A DNA stretch of 34,292 nucleotides from Rhizobacter sp. (GCA_021153565.1 JAJKJU010000094.1:1-34292), one strand, 5' to 3'. Shown: positions 8,238 through 17,259, counted from the stretch's first letter. A program made the numbers and translations. Notes: generated from the sequence alone by a model not told the origin.

Positions 8238-9842
8238 TCAATGTGCGCCGCCTCCATCGCCCATGTTCTGCCCTGGCTTCGGTCGTGTGAGCCACACGAC
8301 CGAGACGATCAGCACGAAAAGCACCGACGACAAATAGAACAAATCAGTCGCAGCCATGGTGTACGCCTGTTGATCTATCAATCGATTCACCACCGACAAG
8401 CCCTGCTCCTGCGAATACCCCGCCGCGCCCAATTGGGACAAGGCCGCCGTCGCCGCATCACTGCTGCGGCTGATGCTCTCCGCCAGGTGCGCATGGTGCA
8501 TTGCCGCCCTTCGCTCCCAAAGCGTGGTGAAGATCGACGTTCCCACCGCGCCCATCGTGATGCGCACGAAGTTCGACAGACCCGCCGCGGCCGGCATGCG
8601 CATGGGCGGCAGGCCCGAGAACATGATCGCCTGCAGGGGAATGAAGAAGAACGCCATCGCCGCGCCCTGAATGAAGGTCGGGATCAGCACGCCGCGAAAG
8701 TCGGTCTGCACGTTGAAATGCGAACGCATCCACAACACGATGCCGAAGCCGAGGAACGCCACGGTCGCGAGTTTGCGTGGATCAATCTTCGTCACGTTTT
8801 TTCCCACCCAGGGCGACAGCACGATCGCCAAGACACCAACAGGCGCCATGGCCATGCCGGCCCAAGTCGCCGTGTAGCCCATGTACTGCTGCAACCACAA
8901 GGGCATCAGCACCACGTTGCCGAAGAAGAGCCCGTAGCCTAGCGACAAGGCCACGGTGCCGAACGCAAAGTTGCGTTTCGCGAACAGGCGCAAATCGACG
9001 ATGGGATGCGAGTCCGTCAACTCCCATGCGAGGAAGACGACGAAACCCACGAGCGAGGTCACGGCCAACATGACGATCTGCGTCGAGTTGAACCAGTCGA
9101 GCTCCTTGCCCTTGTCGATCATGATCTGCAGCGCCCCCACCCAGAGGACAAGCAGGCCAAGGCCCACATAATCGAGAGGCATACGCTTGGGCCCCGGATC
9201 GCGCTTGCGATAGATCGACCAGGTGATGCCCGCTGCCAGAATGCCCACCGGAATGTTGATGTAGAAGATCCACGGCCACGAGACGTTGTCCGTGATCCAC
9301 CCACCCAAGAGCGGCCCGACCACCGGGGCCACCAGCACCGTCATCGCCCACATCGCCATCGCACTGCCCGCCTTGGCCTGCGGATAACTGCCAAGCAGAA
9401 GGGTCTGCGAAAGCGGAATCATCGGTCCCGCGACCAAGCCTTGCAGCACGCGGAACAGGATCAACGATTCGATGTTGGGCGCGAGTCCGCACAGCCACGA
9501 CGCGATCACGAACAGAAGCACACTGCCGACGAACAGTCGCACTTGTCCCAAGCGCTGCGTGAGCCAGCCGGTGAGAGGCACCGAGATCGCGTTCGCGACC
9601 GCGAAGGAAGTGATGACCCAGGTTCCCTGCGACGGGCTCACGCCCATGTCGCCAGCGATCGCGGGAATCGACACGTTCGCGATCGATGAGTCGAGCACGT
9701 TCATGAAGGTCGCAAGCGACAGGGCCACCGTGCCAAGCACGAGCTGGCTGCCGTGCAGCGGACCGGTCTGCGGCACCGCCGCGGATGGCGGCGAAACGGG
9801 CGGATCTGCCGAAGCGCCGGCGACGGCCGTAGAGCTGCTCAT
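8238..9842 (-). CDS. emrB: EmrB-type DHA2 family multidrug MFS transporter
   Basis: The 534-residue inner-membrane protein has about 14 hydrophobic segments. It carries the DHA2 landmark LDSSIANVSIPAIAGDMG in the first helix, and later GWLTQRLGQVRLF (motif A-like), FRVLQGLVAGPMIPL and VVGPLLGGWITDNVSWPWIF (motif C/D region). This is the proton-driven pump of an EmrAB-TolC type tripartite system. It starts 11 bases after the emrA-like stop. ATG 9842 is preceded by an in-frame GTG at 9845, and no strong ribosome-binding site distinguishes them. It is the last gene of the marR-OMF-emrA-emrB operon. Confidence 0.93.
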   Translation of the reverse strand: MSSSTAVAGASADPPVSPPSAAVPQTGPLHGSQLVLGTVALSLATFMNVLDSSIANVSIPAIAGDMGVSPSQGTWVITSFAVANAISVPLTGWLTQRLGQVRLFVGSVLLFVIASWLCGLAPNIESLILFRVLQGLVAGPMIPLSQTLLLGSYPQAKAGSAMAMWAMTVLVAPVVGPLLGGWITDNVSWPWIFYINIPVGILAAGITWSIYRKRDPGPKRMPLDYVGLGLLVLWVGALQIMIDKGKELDWFNSTQIVMLAVTSLVGFVVFLAWELTDSHPIVDLRLFAKRNFAFGTVALSLGYGLFFGNVVLMPLWLQQYMGYTATWAGMAMAPVGVLAIVLSPWVGKNVTKIDPRKLATVAFLGFGIVLWMRSHFNVQTDFRGVLIPTFIQGAAMAFFFIPLQAIMFSGLPPMRMPAAAGLSNFVRITMGAVGTSIFTTLWERRAAMHHAHLAESISRSSDAATAALSQLGAAGYSQEQGLSVVNRLIDQQAYTMAATDLFYLSSVLFVLIVSVVWLTRPKPGQNMGDGGGAH

Positions 9843-9852
9843 CACGCGGCTT

Positions 9853-11364
9853 TCAGGGCAAGGCGTTCACGGCCAGGCGTTGCGCCGGCTTCGCTGCCAG
9901 GCCTTGCGTCGGCTTCGGGGCAGGTTGTTTTACCGGCTTCGCGGCCGGAGCTTGCGTCGGCTTCGCAGCAACGCGTTGCGCGGGCTTGGCGGCCGGCTGT
10001 TGCGTGGGTTTCGCAGCCAGTTGGGTGGGTTTCGCCAGTTGCGTTGGCTTCGCAGCCAGTTGAGTCGGCTCCGCGGCCGGGCGTTGAGTCGGCTCCGCAG
10101 CCAGCTTCGTCGCATGGGATCCGAGGTTGGCCACGACAATGTCGTGCACCAAGCGGTCGGCCGAGGTCGATGTCGAATCGAAGGCCTGCGTGCTGGTCGT
10201 GCGCGAGATGCTCACCGACGTCAGCGGCTGCCCCTTCTGCTCGGCGACGTCAACCACCGCATTCATCGACAGGCCCACGCGCAGCGGATGCGCGGCAATC
10301 TGCTTGGCATCGAGCTCGACGCGCACAGGAACCCGTTGCACCACCTTGATCCAGTTGCCCGTGGCATTCTGCGCCGGCAGCAGCGCGAACGCCGCCCCGG
10401 TGCCCGCCCCGAGACCGGCGACGTGCCCGGTGTATTCGACCGCTTCACCATAGATGTCGGCGTGCAAGGTCACTCGCTGGCCGATGCGCATCTTGCGCAA
10501 CTGCACTTCCTTGAAGTTGGCCTCGACCCACACCTGTTCGAGCGGGATGATCGACATCAGCGGGGCACCCGCCTGGATGCGTTGCCCCACCTGCACTGTG
10601 CGCTTCGCCACCTGGCCCGACACCGGCGCCGGCAACTCCGTGCGTTGAAGGGCCAGATAGGCCTCGCGCACCGCGCCGGCTGCCCGCTGCACGTTCGGAT
10701 GATTCTCGACGCTCGTGCCTTCGGTCAATGCCTTGTTGCTGGTGACCTGTTCCCGCGAGGCGGCAAGGGCCGACTCCGCTCCAGCCAAAGCGCTCCTCGC
10801 CGCGACCAGCGCGGCCTCGTAATGCTTCATCTCTTCGCCGCCGACGGCACCGGTGGACCTCAGCGGCTTGCGGCGGGTGACGTCGTCAAGCGCACGGTTC
10901 AATTCCGACTGCATGCGCGCCACTTCCGCTTCGCGCAGACGGACGTTCGCTTCCAGGGTTCCGTTGGTCGCGTACATCGTGCGCACTTCGCGAACCGTCT
11001 GCGCAAGCTGCGCCTGAGCCCGCTCGAGTGCGAGCTTGGCGTCGCTCGGGTCGAGCTTCACCAGCGACTGGCCCGCTTTGACGAAGTCGGTGTCGTCAGC
11101 CAGGATGGCGACCACCGTACCGCCGACCTGCGGGGTGATCTGCACGACGGGCGCTTGTACATAGGCGTTGTCGGTGTTCTCGTAGTGGCGAAGGTGCAAG
11201 CCCCAATAGGCACCATACGCAAGGCCGGCCAACAACGTGACACCAGCAATGGCGAACATCACCGGCTTGCGCTTGGCAGCCGAGACGGCCGACACTGGTG
11301 TGGCTTCGGGTTGCTCTGCCGGCGCGCTGGCACCGTGGGGTGGGTTGGCTTCGTTCTTGCTCAT
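9853..11364 (-). CDS. emrA: EmrA-type membrane fusion protein with an Ala/Lys/Pro/Thr/Gln repeat tail
   Basis: The 503-residue periplasmic adaptor has a cytoplasmic N terminus, one transmembrane helix near residues 36-55 (PVMFAIAGVTLLAGLAYGAYW) and a lipoyl half-motif at YENTDNAYVQAPVVQITPQV. A long coiled-coil hairpin follows, then the second lipoyl half RTELPAPVSGQVAKRTVQVG and the beta-barrel with VEANFKEVQL. It links the EmrB-like pump to the outer membrane channel. The ATG at 11364 has GAGGAC upstream. The protein is about 100 residues longer than usual: the C-terminal 90 or so residues are imperfect repeats of AAKPTQ-like units, predicted to be disordered in the periplasm. Confidence 0.92.
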   Translation of the reverse strand: MSKNEANPPHGASAPAEQPEATPVSAVSAAKRKPVMFAIAGVTLLAGLAYGAYWGLHLRHYENTDNAYVQAPVVQITPQVGGTVVAILADDTDFVKAGQSLVKLDPSDAKLALERAQAQLAQTVREVRTMYATNGTLEANVRLREAEVARMQSELNRALDDVTRRKPLRSTGAVGGEEMKHYEAALVAARSALAGAESALAASREQVTSNKALTEGTSVENHPNVQRAAGAVREAYLALQRTELPAPVSGQVAKRTVQVGQRIQAGAPLMSIIPLEQVWVEANFKEVQLRKMRIGQRVTLHADIYGEAVEYTGHVAGLGAGTGAAFALLPAQNATGNWIKVVQRVPVRVELDAKQIAAHPLRVGLSMNAVVDVAEQKGQPLTSVSISRTTSTQAFDSTSTSADRLVHDIVVANLGSHATKLAAEPTQRPAAEPTQLAAKPTQLAKPTQLAAKPTQQPAAKPAQRVAAKPTQAPAAKPVKQPAPKPTQGLAAKPAQRLAVNALP

Positions 11365-11383
11365 GCTTGTCCTCGAATTCCAA

Positions 11384-12871
11384 TCAACGTCGTGTGACGG
11401 CGGCCCCGATCGTGGTCGCGGCGTCTTCCTGGTAGCCACCACCGAGCGCTCGCGCCAGGGCAGATTCAGCGCTCAGGTGACGCGCCTTCAACTCGGATGA
11501 CGCGCGACGTTGCACGAGAACATTGTTCTCGGCCGTCAACACGATCAGGAAATTGCCAAGGCCCTTGTGATAGCGCTGCAGGGCCAGATCGAACGCAGTC
11601 TCCGCCGACTTGAGCGCGTCATCTTGCGATCGCTGCTGGCGTTCCAGCGATTTCAGCGTGCTCACTTCGTCGGCAACTTCGCGCAAGGCACGCAGCAAGG
11701 TGGCGTTGTAGCCATTGATGGCCGCGTCGAGCTCGGCGTTCCTGGCGCTCAGGTTGGCGCGCAGGCGACCGCCTTCGAAGATAGGCAATCGCACTGCAGG
11801 GCCGGCCCCGTAGGTTCCACTGCCCGACTTCAAGAAGGTGTCGAGTCCGATGCTCGACAGGCCAGCAAAGGCCATGAGGTTCACGTTTGGATAGAACTGG
11901 GCACGTGCCACGTCCACGTCTTTCGACGCCGCTTCGACACGCCAGCGTTGCGCCACCAGATCGGCTCGGCGGCCGATCAGGTCGACAGGCAGGCCCTTCG
12001 GCAGCGGCGTCGCCTTCACAGTAGCGAGTTGCGGAGTGAGCCAGTCCAACGCATTCGGGTTCTGGCCGGTCAATTCTGCAAGTGCGTGGCGGGTGCGCGC
12101 GATCGCCTCATCGATGGCTTCAAGCTCGACCATGGTCTGGGCGATGAGACCTTCGGACTGGCTCAGTTCGATATTGGTGTCGAGCCCGGCGTCAATACGC
12201 TGACGCACCAGCCTGACGGTCTGGTCGCGCTGGTTCAAGGCCTGCTGCATGACCTTGCGTGCATCGACAAGGCGGGCAAGATTCACATACGTCGAGGTGA
12301 CGTTGCCCGCCAGCAGCACGCGTGCAGCCTGAGCTTCGGCCTGTGCCGCACGCAATTGGCCGATGGCCGATGCGATGCCCGCACGCTGGCGACCGAACAG
12401 ATCGAGCTCCCATGTCGCGCCTATCTGCGCGGAATTGTTCCACTTGACCGAACCGGCAAGTGGAGGCGGCACCATGCCATTTTTGGAAAAGCGCTGGGCG
12501 GTCATGTCCAGCGAGCCGCTGACCTGCGGCGCTCGCGCAGCGCCGGCAGCATCGGCCGCGGCCTGCGCCTGCACGACGCGTGTCTGCACGATCTGCAAGC
12601 TCGGCTGGTTCACCAGCGCCTTGTCGATCACGTCGTTGAGCTGCGGGTCACCCCAGGCTTTCCACCAGTCGCTGGCAGGCCACGGAGTCTGCGTATCGGT
12701 CGCGCCGGCCTGCTTCGTCGACATCAGGTTCTGCGACTGCGCCGTCGCTCCGTTTGTGCTCGCACAGCCGGCAAGCAGTGCTGCGACGGCAAGTACCGTC
12801 GACGCGGCGAGCAGCGAGCCGCTGCGCTTGCTTATTTGTTCCGCGAGTTGAGGCTTGTTCGCTTCAGGCAC
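11384..12871 (-). CDS. Outer membrane efflux channel, NodT/OprM family lipoprotein
   Basis: The product is 495 residues long from a GTG start at 12871, which has GAGGAAC at good spacing and begins 13 bases after marR ends. An in-frame ATG at 12934 would instead overlap marR by about 50 bases. A signal peptide ends in the lipobox LLAGCAS, so the mature protein is lipidated. The family signature WPASDWWKAWGDPQL follows, then two tandem OEP domains with long helical segments (for example ATWELDLFGRQRAGIASA and LPIFEGGRLRANL). It forms the TolC-like trimeric channel for the EmrAB-like pump downstream in the same operon. Confidence 0.92.
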   Translation of the reverse strand: MPEANKPQLAEQISKRSGSLLAASTVLAVAALLAGCASTNGATAQSQNLMSTKQAGATDTQTPWPASDWWKAWGDPQLNDVIDKALVNQPSLQIVQTRVVQAQAAADAAGAARAPQVSGSLDMTAQRFSKNGMVPPPLAGSVKWNNSAQIGATWELDLFGRQRAGIASAIGQLRAAQAEAQAARVLLAGNVTSTYVNLARLVDARKVMQQALNQRDQTVRLVRQRIDAGLDTNIELSQSEGLIAQTMVELEAIDEAIARTRHALAELTGQNPNALDWLTPQLATVKATPLPKGLPVDLIGRRADLVAQRWRVEAASKDVDVARAQFYPNVNLMAFAGLSSIGLDTFLKSGSGTYGAGPAVRLPIFEGGRLRANLSARNAELDAAINGYNATLLRALREVADEVSTLKSLERQQRSQDDALKSAETAFDLALQRYHKGLGNFLIVLTAENNVLVQRRASSELKARHLSAESALARALGGGYQEDAATTIGAAVTRR

Positions 12872-12884
12872 AGTTCGTTCCTCG

Positions 12885-13433
12885 TCATGTGCGCGGCACG
12901 GCCGGGAGCAAGGGCTCAAAGCGCTGCGGTTCATTCTGTCCTTCCTCTTTGTCGGTCTGCAAACGCTGTCCGTTCAACAGCATGCGTTGCAATATGTTCT
13001 TGAGCTGCGACCACTCGGATCTGCTGACGCCGCAGAGGTATTCGTTGTTGACCTCGGCCAGCACGTGCGGCACTTGCGCGGTGGCCACCTCGCCCTCGGG
13101 CGTGAGGCGCAGGTGAACCACGCGGCGGTCGGTCTTCGAGCGAACGCGCTCGATCAAGCCCTTGGCCATGAGTCGATCAAGCATGCGAGTCATCGCACCC
13201 GCATCGATGCTCATTTCACGTGCCAGCTCGAAGGCTGTGTCAGCCTTGCCGAGCTTGAGCATCAACAGCGGCTTCCATTGAGCGTCTGTCAGGCCCAACT
13301 CGCCCATGCGCCCGTCCACCTCCCGGCGCATGCTTGTCGTGAGCTGAATCAACAAGTAGCCAATGCTTTCGGTGACGCTGTAGTTCTCTCCAGCGTAGAA
13401 GCGCACAGGGCTCGAAATCTTGGGGGACGACAT
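12885..13433 (-). CDS. MarR-family transcriptional regulator of the efflux operon
   Basis: The 182-residue protein has an N-terminal dimerisation helix (SVTESIGYLLIQLTTSMRR). A winged helix-turn-helix follows with LTDAQWKPLLML, then AREMSIDAGAMTRMLDRLMAKG as the recognition region and the wing KTDRRVVHLRLTPEG. This is the normal MarR layout and it resembles the regulators of EmrRAB-type pumps. It is the first gene of the operon marR-OMF-emrA-emrB. A perfect palindrome at 13453-13472, 20 bases before its ATG, is a likely autoregulatory operator. A repressor that releases DNA when it binds a phenolic or drug ligand is the expected mode. Confidence 0.9.
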   Translation of the reverse strand: MSSPKISSPVRFYAGENYSVTESIGYLLIQLTTSMRREVDGRMGELGLTDAQWKPLLMLKLGKADTAFELAREMSIDAGAMTRMLDRLMAKGLIERVRSKTDRRVVHLRLTPEGEVATAQVPHVLAEVNNEYLCGVSRSEWSQLKNILQRMLLNGQRLQTDKEEGQNEPQRFEPLLPAVPRT

Positions 13434-13452
13434 GCCAGAACTCTTGTGGGAT

Positions 13453-13472
13453 ATATTTGCTCAGGCAAATAT
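13453..13472. promoter_or_regulatory. Probable MarR operator palindrome
   Basis: ATATTTGC, the spacer TCAG, and GCAAATAT form a perfect 8-bp inverted repeat. TTTGC...GCAAA is a typical MarR-family operator core. It lies 20 bases upstream of the marR start codon, where it would overlap the promoter of the efflux operon. The ABC exporter gene at 13641 is divergent and shares this intergenic region. Confidence 0.75.
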
Positions 13473-13640
13473 TGCCACGGCAGTCAAAACCCCACGGGCA
13501 ACCACGAAATTGCGCGCATATCGAACCACTGCTTTGCGTTTCACCAAGACGTTGACAATTTAGATCGATGGATTCGTTCGTCAGGGCAGGCGCAAACCGC
13601 AGCGATACCGGTGGTATCACCTGCACTAGACTGGCGACCC

Positions 13641-15467
13641 ATGGCCTCTTCAATCTCCCCTGCTTCTGTTCGACCCGCAGTGCTCGAGGCAACTGCCGCC
13701 AATAAAAACATGGGACCCCTCGGGGGGCTCAAGCCCTTTCTGAGGCCCTATCGCGGCCGCATCGGCCTCGCCATCTTGTTTCTCGTGATGGCAGCCGTGA
13801 GCACTCTGGTGTTCCCGGTGGCCTTGCGGTCTTTGATTGATCAAGGCCTCGTGTCCACCGACCCCGGCACCCGCGTGATGGCATTGCGCGAGCACTTCTT
13901 CATGCTCTTTGCGGTCGGTGCTGCCTTGGGCGTTTTCTCCGCCGCGCGCTTCTTCACGGTGACTTGGCTTGGGGAGCGCGTCACTGCCGACCTGCGCAAT
14001 GCCGTGTATGGACACGTCGTCGAACAAAGCCCCGAATTCTTCGAGACGACACAGACGGGTGAGGTGTTGTCCCGGCTGACGACCGACACGACCCTGGTTC
14101 AAACGGTGGTGGGTTCGAGCCTCAGCATGGGTTTGCGCAACACGGTGATGGGCATCGGCGCGATGGTCATGCTGATCATCACCAACCCGTATGTCATGTC
14201 GCAGGTGCTGGGCATCCTCGTGCTGGTGGTGCTGCCGTCGTTGTACTTCGGGCGCCGAGTGCGCAAGCTGAGCCGTGCCAGCCAAGACCGCGTGGCCGAT
14301 TCGAGCGCCATTGCAGCCGAGGTGCTGAACGCCATTCCTGTGGTGCAAAGCTACACGCAAGAGGCCAGCGAAGCCGAGCGCTTCAACGTGTCGACCGAAA
14401 ACGCCTTTGCAACGGCAATCAAGCGCACGCGCATGCGATCGTTCCTTGTGGCGTTCATCATCACCGCCACCTTCGGGGCGTTGCTGTGGGGCCTGTACCA
14501 AGGCACTCAGGCAGTGATCCAGGGAAAGATCACCGCGGGCCATCTGGGGGAAACCGTCGTCTACGTGATCATCCTCGTGTCTTCTGTTGCGGTGCTCGCC
14601 GAGGTGTACGGCGATTTGCTGCGCGCGGCGGGCGCGACGGAGCGGTTGATGGAGTTGCTCAACGCGCGCTCGCCCATTAAATCGCCGTCGAATCCCAAGC
14701 CCTTGCCGCCCACGCGCGGCGGGTCGGCTGTGACATTGGACAACGTCAGCTTCCGCTATCCGTCGCGACCCACGCACGCGGCCTTGTCTCATGTGACACT
14801 GGACGTTCTACCGGGCGAAACCGTGGCGCTCGTCGGCCCGAGCGGCGCGGGCAAGAGCACCGTCTTCCAGCTGCTGCTGCGCTTCTACGACGCGAGCGAA
14901 GGACGAGTGACAGTCGATGATGTTTCGGTCAAGGAGGCCTCGCTGGAAGACTTGCGGCATCGCATCGGGATCGTTCCTCAAGACAGTGTGATCTTCTCGG
15001 CCAACGCGTTGGAGAACATCCGCTACGGCCGGCCCGAAGCGAGCGATGCGGATGTGATCGCCGCAGCGAAGGCAGCCTTCGCACACGACTTCATCACCGC
15101 TTTGCCGGAGGGCTACAAGACTTTCCTCGGTGAGCGCGGTGTGCGATTGTCGGGCGGGCAGCGTCAGCGCATTTCCATCGCGCGTGCGATCTTGAAGAAC
15201 CCGCCGCTTTTGCTGCTCGACGAAGCCACCAGTGCACTCGATGCGGAAAGCGAGCGCATGGTCCAGGCAGCACTCGAATCGGCCATGCGCGACCGCACGA
15301 CGCTCGTCATCGCGCACCGGCTGTCAACCGTGCAGCGCGCCGATCGCATCGTCGTGCTCGAAGCCGGTCAGATCGTCGAGATCGGAACGCATGCGAAGCT
15401 TGCTGCCGCGGGGGGCCTTTATGCGCGTCTAGCCGCGATGCAGTTCGACATGCAAGTTGCAAGTTGA
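13641..15467 (+). CDS. ABC exporter, fused transmembrane and ATPase domains (MsbA/ABCB-like)
   Basis: The 608-residue half-transporter has an N-terminal six-helix domain (first helix near residues 37-60, IGLAILFLVMAAVSTLVFPV). It includes the coupling-helix region TQTGEVLSRLTTDTTLVQ. The C-terminal ATPase shows Walker A GPSGAGKST, Q-loop IVPQDSVIFS, signature LSGGQRQR, Walker B LLLLDEATSALD and H-loop IAHRLSTV. This is the homodimeric exporter layout of MsbA/ABCB proteins. I use ATG 13641; the frame is open far upstream only because it runs over the divergent marR gene. The substrate is unknown; lipid or drug export is plausible. Confidence 0.92.
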   Translation: MASSISPASVRPAVLEATAANKNMGPLGGLKPFLRPYRGRIGLAILFLVMAAVSTLVFPVALRSLIDQGLVSTDPGTRVMALREHFFMLFAVGAALGVFSAARFFTVTWLGERVTADLRNAVYGHVVEQSPEFFETTQTGEVLSRLTTDTTLVQTVVGSSLSMGLRNTVMGIGAMVMLIITNPYVMSQVLGILVLVVLPSLYFGRRVRKLSRASQDRVADSSAIAAEVLNAIPVVQSYTQEASEAERFNVSTENAFATAIKRTRMRSFLVAFIITATFGALLWGLYQGTQAVIQGKITAGHLGETVVYVIILVSSVAVLAEVYGDLLRAAGATERLMELLNARSPIKSPSNPKPLPPTRGGSAVTLDNVSFRYPSRPTHAALSHVTLDVLPGETVALVGPSGAGKSTVFQLLLRFYDASEGRVTVDDVSVKEASLEDLRHRIGIVPQDSVIFSANALENIRYGRPEASDADVIAAAKAAFAHDFITALPEGYKTFLGERGVRLSGGQRQRISIARAILKNPPLLLLDEATSALDAESERMVQAALESAMRDRTTLVIAHRLSTVQRADRIVVLEAGQIVEIGTHAKLAAAGGLYARLAAMQFDMQVAS

Positions 15468-15577
15468 GGTGCATGCGTTTTCAACGCACCGCACGTTGTG
15501 TAGGCGGGTGCTGACAGCGCTCAAGCATCGCGTCCGACAGACGCGTGCCTGCGCTGCCTCTCATACTCAACTGTATT

Positions 15578-15597
15578 GCCCGCCGGTGGCGGGCTTT
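15578..15597 (+). terminator. GC-rich hairpin followed by T residues upstream of the OmpA-family gene
   Basis: GCCCGCC, loop GGT, and GGCGGGC form a perfect 7-bp stem followed by TTTCCT. It could end transcription from the ABC exporter gene or form a leader hairpin for the OmpA-family gene, whose ribosome-binding site follows within about 10 bases. The T-run is short, so termination is uncertain. Confidence 0.45.
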
Positions 15598-15618
15598 CCT
15601 GCCTGAAGGAGATTGACC

Positions 15619-16278
15619 ATGAAACAAAGACGCTTGCTCCGCGCGACCGCACTGGGCCTGACTGCAGCCGCCGTGCTGATGACCGCTTGTTCCAACATGA
15701 GTGAGACCCAAAAGGGCACTGCGGCCGGAGCGGGCATAGGCGCTGCGGCCGGTGCCGTGCTGAGCTCGGCCACCGGCGGCAAGGCCGGCACTGGCGCGGT
15801 GGTGGGTGGGGCCATCGGCGCCGTTGCTGGCAACATCTGGTCCAAGCGCCAGGAAGAACGCCGGGTCGCCATGGAACAGGCCACGCGCGGCACCGGCGTC
15901 GACGTGACCCGCACGCAAGACAACCAACTCAAGGTCAACATCCCGAGCGACGTGTCTTTTGACTCCGGCAGCGCGACGATCAAGCCGCAGATGCGCTCGG
16001 TGCTCGACCCGTTTGCGGCGAGCCTGAAGGATGACCCGAATGCACGTTTGACGATCGTCGGTCACACGGACAGCACGGGGACTACTGCCATCAACAACCC
16101 GCTGTCGGTCGAGCGTGCGCAGAGCGTGCGCGACTACCTGTCGGCTCGCGGCGTGTCACCCACGCGCATCCAGACGGCAGGTCACGGTGAGCGCGAACCC
16201 GTGGCGGACAACTCAACCGATGCAGGACGTGCCCGCAATCGCCGCGTCGAGATTTATCTGCGCGAGCCGGGAGCGTAA
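15619..16278 (+). CDS. OmpA-family lipoprotein with glycine-zipper (YiaD-like)
   Basis: The 219-residue product begins at an ATG with AAGGAGA six bases upstream. A signal peptide ends in a lipobox near LMTACSN. A glycine-zipper segment follows (GAGIGAAAGAVLSS then GAVVGGAIGAVAGN), likely embedded in or lying on the membrane. The C-terminal OmpA domain carries the peptidoglycan-binding signature: VSFDSGSATIKP, HTDSTGTTAINNPLS, RAQSVRDYL and RNRRVEI. It probably anchors the outer membrane to the cell wall. No operon partner is evident. Confidence 0.92.
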   Translation: MKQRRLLRATALGLTAAAVLMTACSNMSETQKGTAAGAGIGAAAGAVLSSATGGKAGTGAVVGGAIGAVAGNIWSKRQEERRVAMEQATRGTGVDVTRTQDNQLKVNIPSDVSFDSGSATIKPQMRSVLDPFAASLKDDPNARLTIVGHTDSTGTTAINNPLSVERAQSVRDYLSARGVSPTRIQTAGHGEREPVADNSTDAGRARNRRVEIYLREPGA

Positions 16279-16280
16279 TC

Positions 16281-16315
16281 AGGATTTGGCCCGAAATTGT
16301 TTCGGGCCATATCCT
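16281..16315. repeat. Compact palindrome related to repeat family B; possible terminator
   Basis: AGGAT, TT, GGCCCGAAA, loop TTG, TTTCGGGCC, AT, ATCCT form a nested perfect hairpin (9-bp inner stem, 5-bp outer stem). Both the outer AGGA-TCCT and the GGCCC core match the ends of the large palindrome at 101-272. It lies two bases after the OmpA-family stop codon, so it may serve as its terminator although no T-run follows. Confidence 0.65.
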
Positions 16316-16334
16316 TAGTCGATCCCCTGCTCCT

Positions 16335-16365
16335 GTGTGGCGGGCAAGGCAGAGCGTGCCCACCA
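16335..16365. repeat. Degenerate REP-like half repeat upstream of thyA
   Basis: The GGGCAAGGC...GAGCGTGCCCACC pattern resembles one arm of the RAYT-associated palindromes at 7451 and 8135 (GGGCAAAGCGAAGCGTGCCC) with several changes. It looks like an old single REP relic beside the family B relic. Confidence 0.4.
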
Positions 16366-16437
16366 TACATACATGCCATTTCGCGACGCTCAGGCACAAT
16401 TCGCGGCTGCAGTACGCAAGCCGAAGCAGCCCGCGAC

Positions 16438-17259
16438 ATGACCTCATCTCCCGCCCGCCCCGTCCGATCCCAATACGAGGATTTCATGCGCCACGTGAGC
16501 ACGAATGGCGTATTCAAGGCCGACCGCACAGGCACGGGCACGAAAAGCGTCTTCGGCTATCAGATGCGCTTCGATCTGAATGACGGCTTTCCGCTGGTGA
16601 CGACCAAGAAGGTGCATCTCAAGTCGATCATTCTGGAACTGCTGTGGTTCCTGCGCGGTGACGGCAATGCACGATGGCTGCAGGAACGGGGCGTGACGAT
16701 CTGGGACGAATGGGCGAAGCCTGATGGCGATCTCGGCCCGGTGTACGGCGTGCAATGGCGCTCTTGGCCGACGCCTGATGGCGCTCACATCGACCAGATC
16801 GCCGACGTCATCAAGACGATCAAGAACAGTCCCGATTCGCGTCGCATCATTGTCAGCGCCTGGAACGTGGCAGACCTGTCAAAGATGGCACTGATGCCCT
16901 GTCATGCGTTCTTTCAGTTCTACGTTGCCGAGGGGCGGCTGAGCTGCCAGCTTTATCAGCGCAGCGCTGACATCTTCCTCGGCGTTCCCTTCAATATCGC
17001 GAGCTATGCCCTGCTCACGCACATGATCGCGCAGCAATGCGATCTCGAGGTCGGCGACTTCATCTGGACAGGCGGAGACTGCCACATCTACAGCAACCAC
17101 AGCGAACAGGTCGCGCTGCAGTTGTCGCGCCAGCCCCTCGCGTACCCCACGCTGAACATCAAGCGTCGGCCGGCTTCGATCTTTGAGTATGAATACGAAG
17201 ACTTCGAGGTGCTGGGGTATGAGCATCATCCGGCGATCAAGGCTCCGGTGGCTGTTTGA
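16438..17259 (+). CDS. thyA: Thymidylate synthase
   Basis: The 273-residue enzyme methylates dUMP to dTMP using 5,10-methylene-tetrahydrofolate. Landmarks are [11 protein letters not shown] (phosphate-binding arginine), ELLWFLRG, the catalytic cysteine Cys155 in [33 protein letters not shown], and the C-terminal closing segment ending KAPVAV. Length fits the E. coli-type family. I chose ATG 16438, which starts just before the conserved [10 protein letters not shown]; longer in-frame starts run through repeat relics. The dihydrofolate reductase gene that regenerates its folate product lies about 9 kb away at 26372, on the other side of the propionate cluster. Confidence 0.97.
   Translation: MTSSPARPVRSQYEDFMRHVSTNGVFKADRTGTGTKSVFGYQMRFDLNDGFPLVTTKKVHLKSIILELLWFLRGDGNARWLQERGVTIWDEWAKPDGDLGPVYGVQWRSWPTPDGAHIDQIADVIKTIKNSPDSRRIIVSAWNVADLSKMALMPCHAFFQFYVAEGRLSCQLYQRSADIFLGVPFNIASYALLTHMIAQQCDLEVGDFIWTGGDCHIYSNHSEQVALQLSRQPLAYPTLNIKRRPASIFEYEYEDFEVLGYEHHPAIKAPVAV

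Noticed and set aside
9472-11397. Long plus-strand open frame of 641 codons
   Set aside because: It lies opposite the well-supported emrA and emrB genes and has Arg/His-rich composition with no recognisable domain, typical of antisense frames in high-GC DNA.
11510-13003. Plus-strand open frame of 497 codons
   Set aside because: It is antisense to the outer membrane channel and marR genes and shows no signal, domain or ribosome-binding support.
12855-13640. N-terminal extension of the ABC exporter
   Set aside because: The frame is open upstream of ATG 13641 only because it crosses the divergent marR gene and its operator. The conserved exporter sequence begins after 13641.
15473-15487. Hairpin TGCGTT-TTC-AACGCA after the ABC exporter gene
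   Set aside because: The stem is only six base pairs with no following T-run; it is too weak to call.
16297-16437. 47-residue N-terminal extension of thymidylate synthase
   Set aside because: It is translated from repeat relics and has no counterpart in the family; ATG 16438 gives the normal length.
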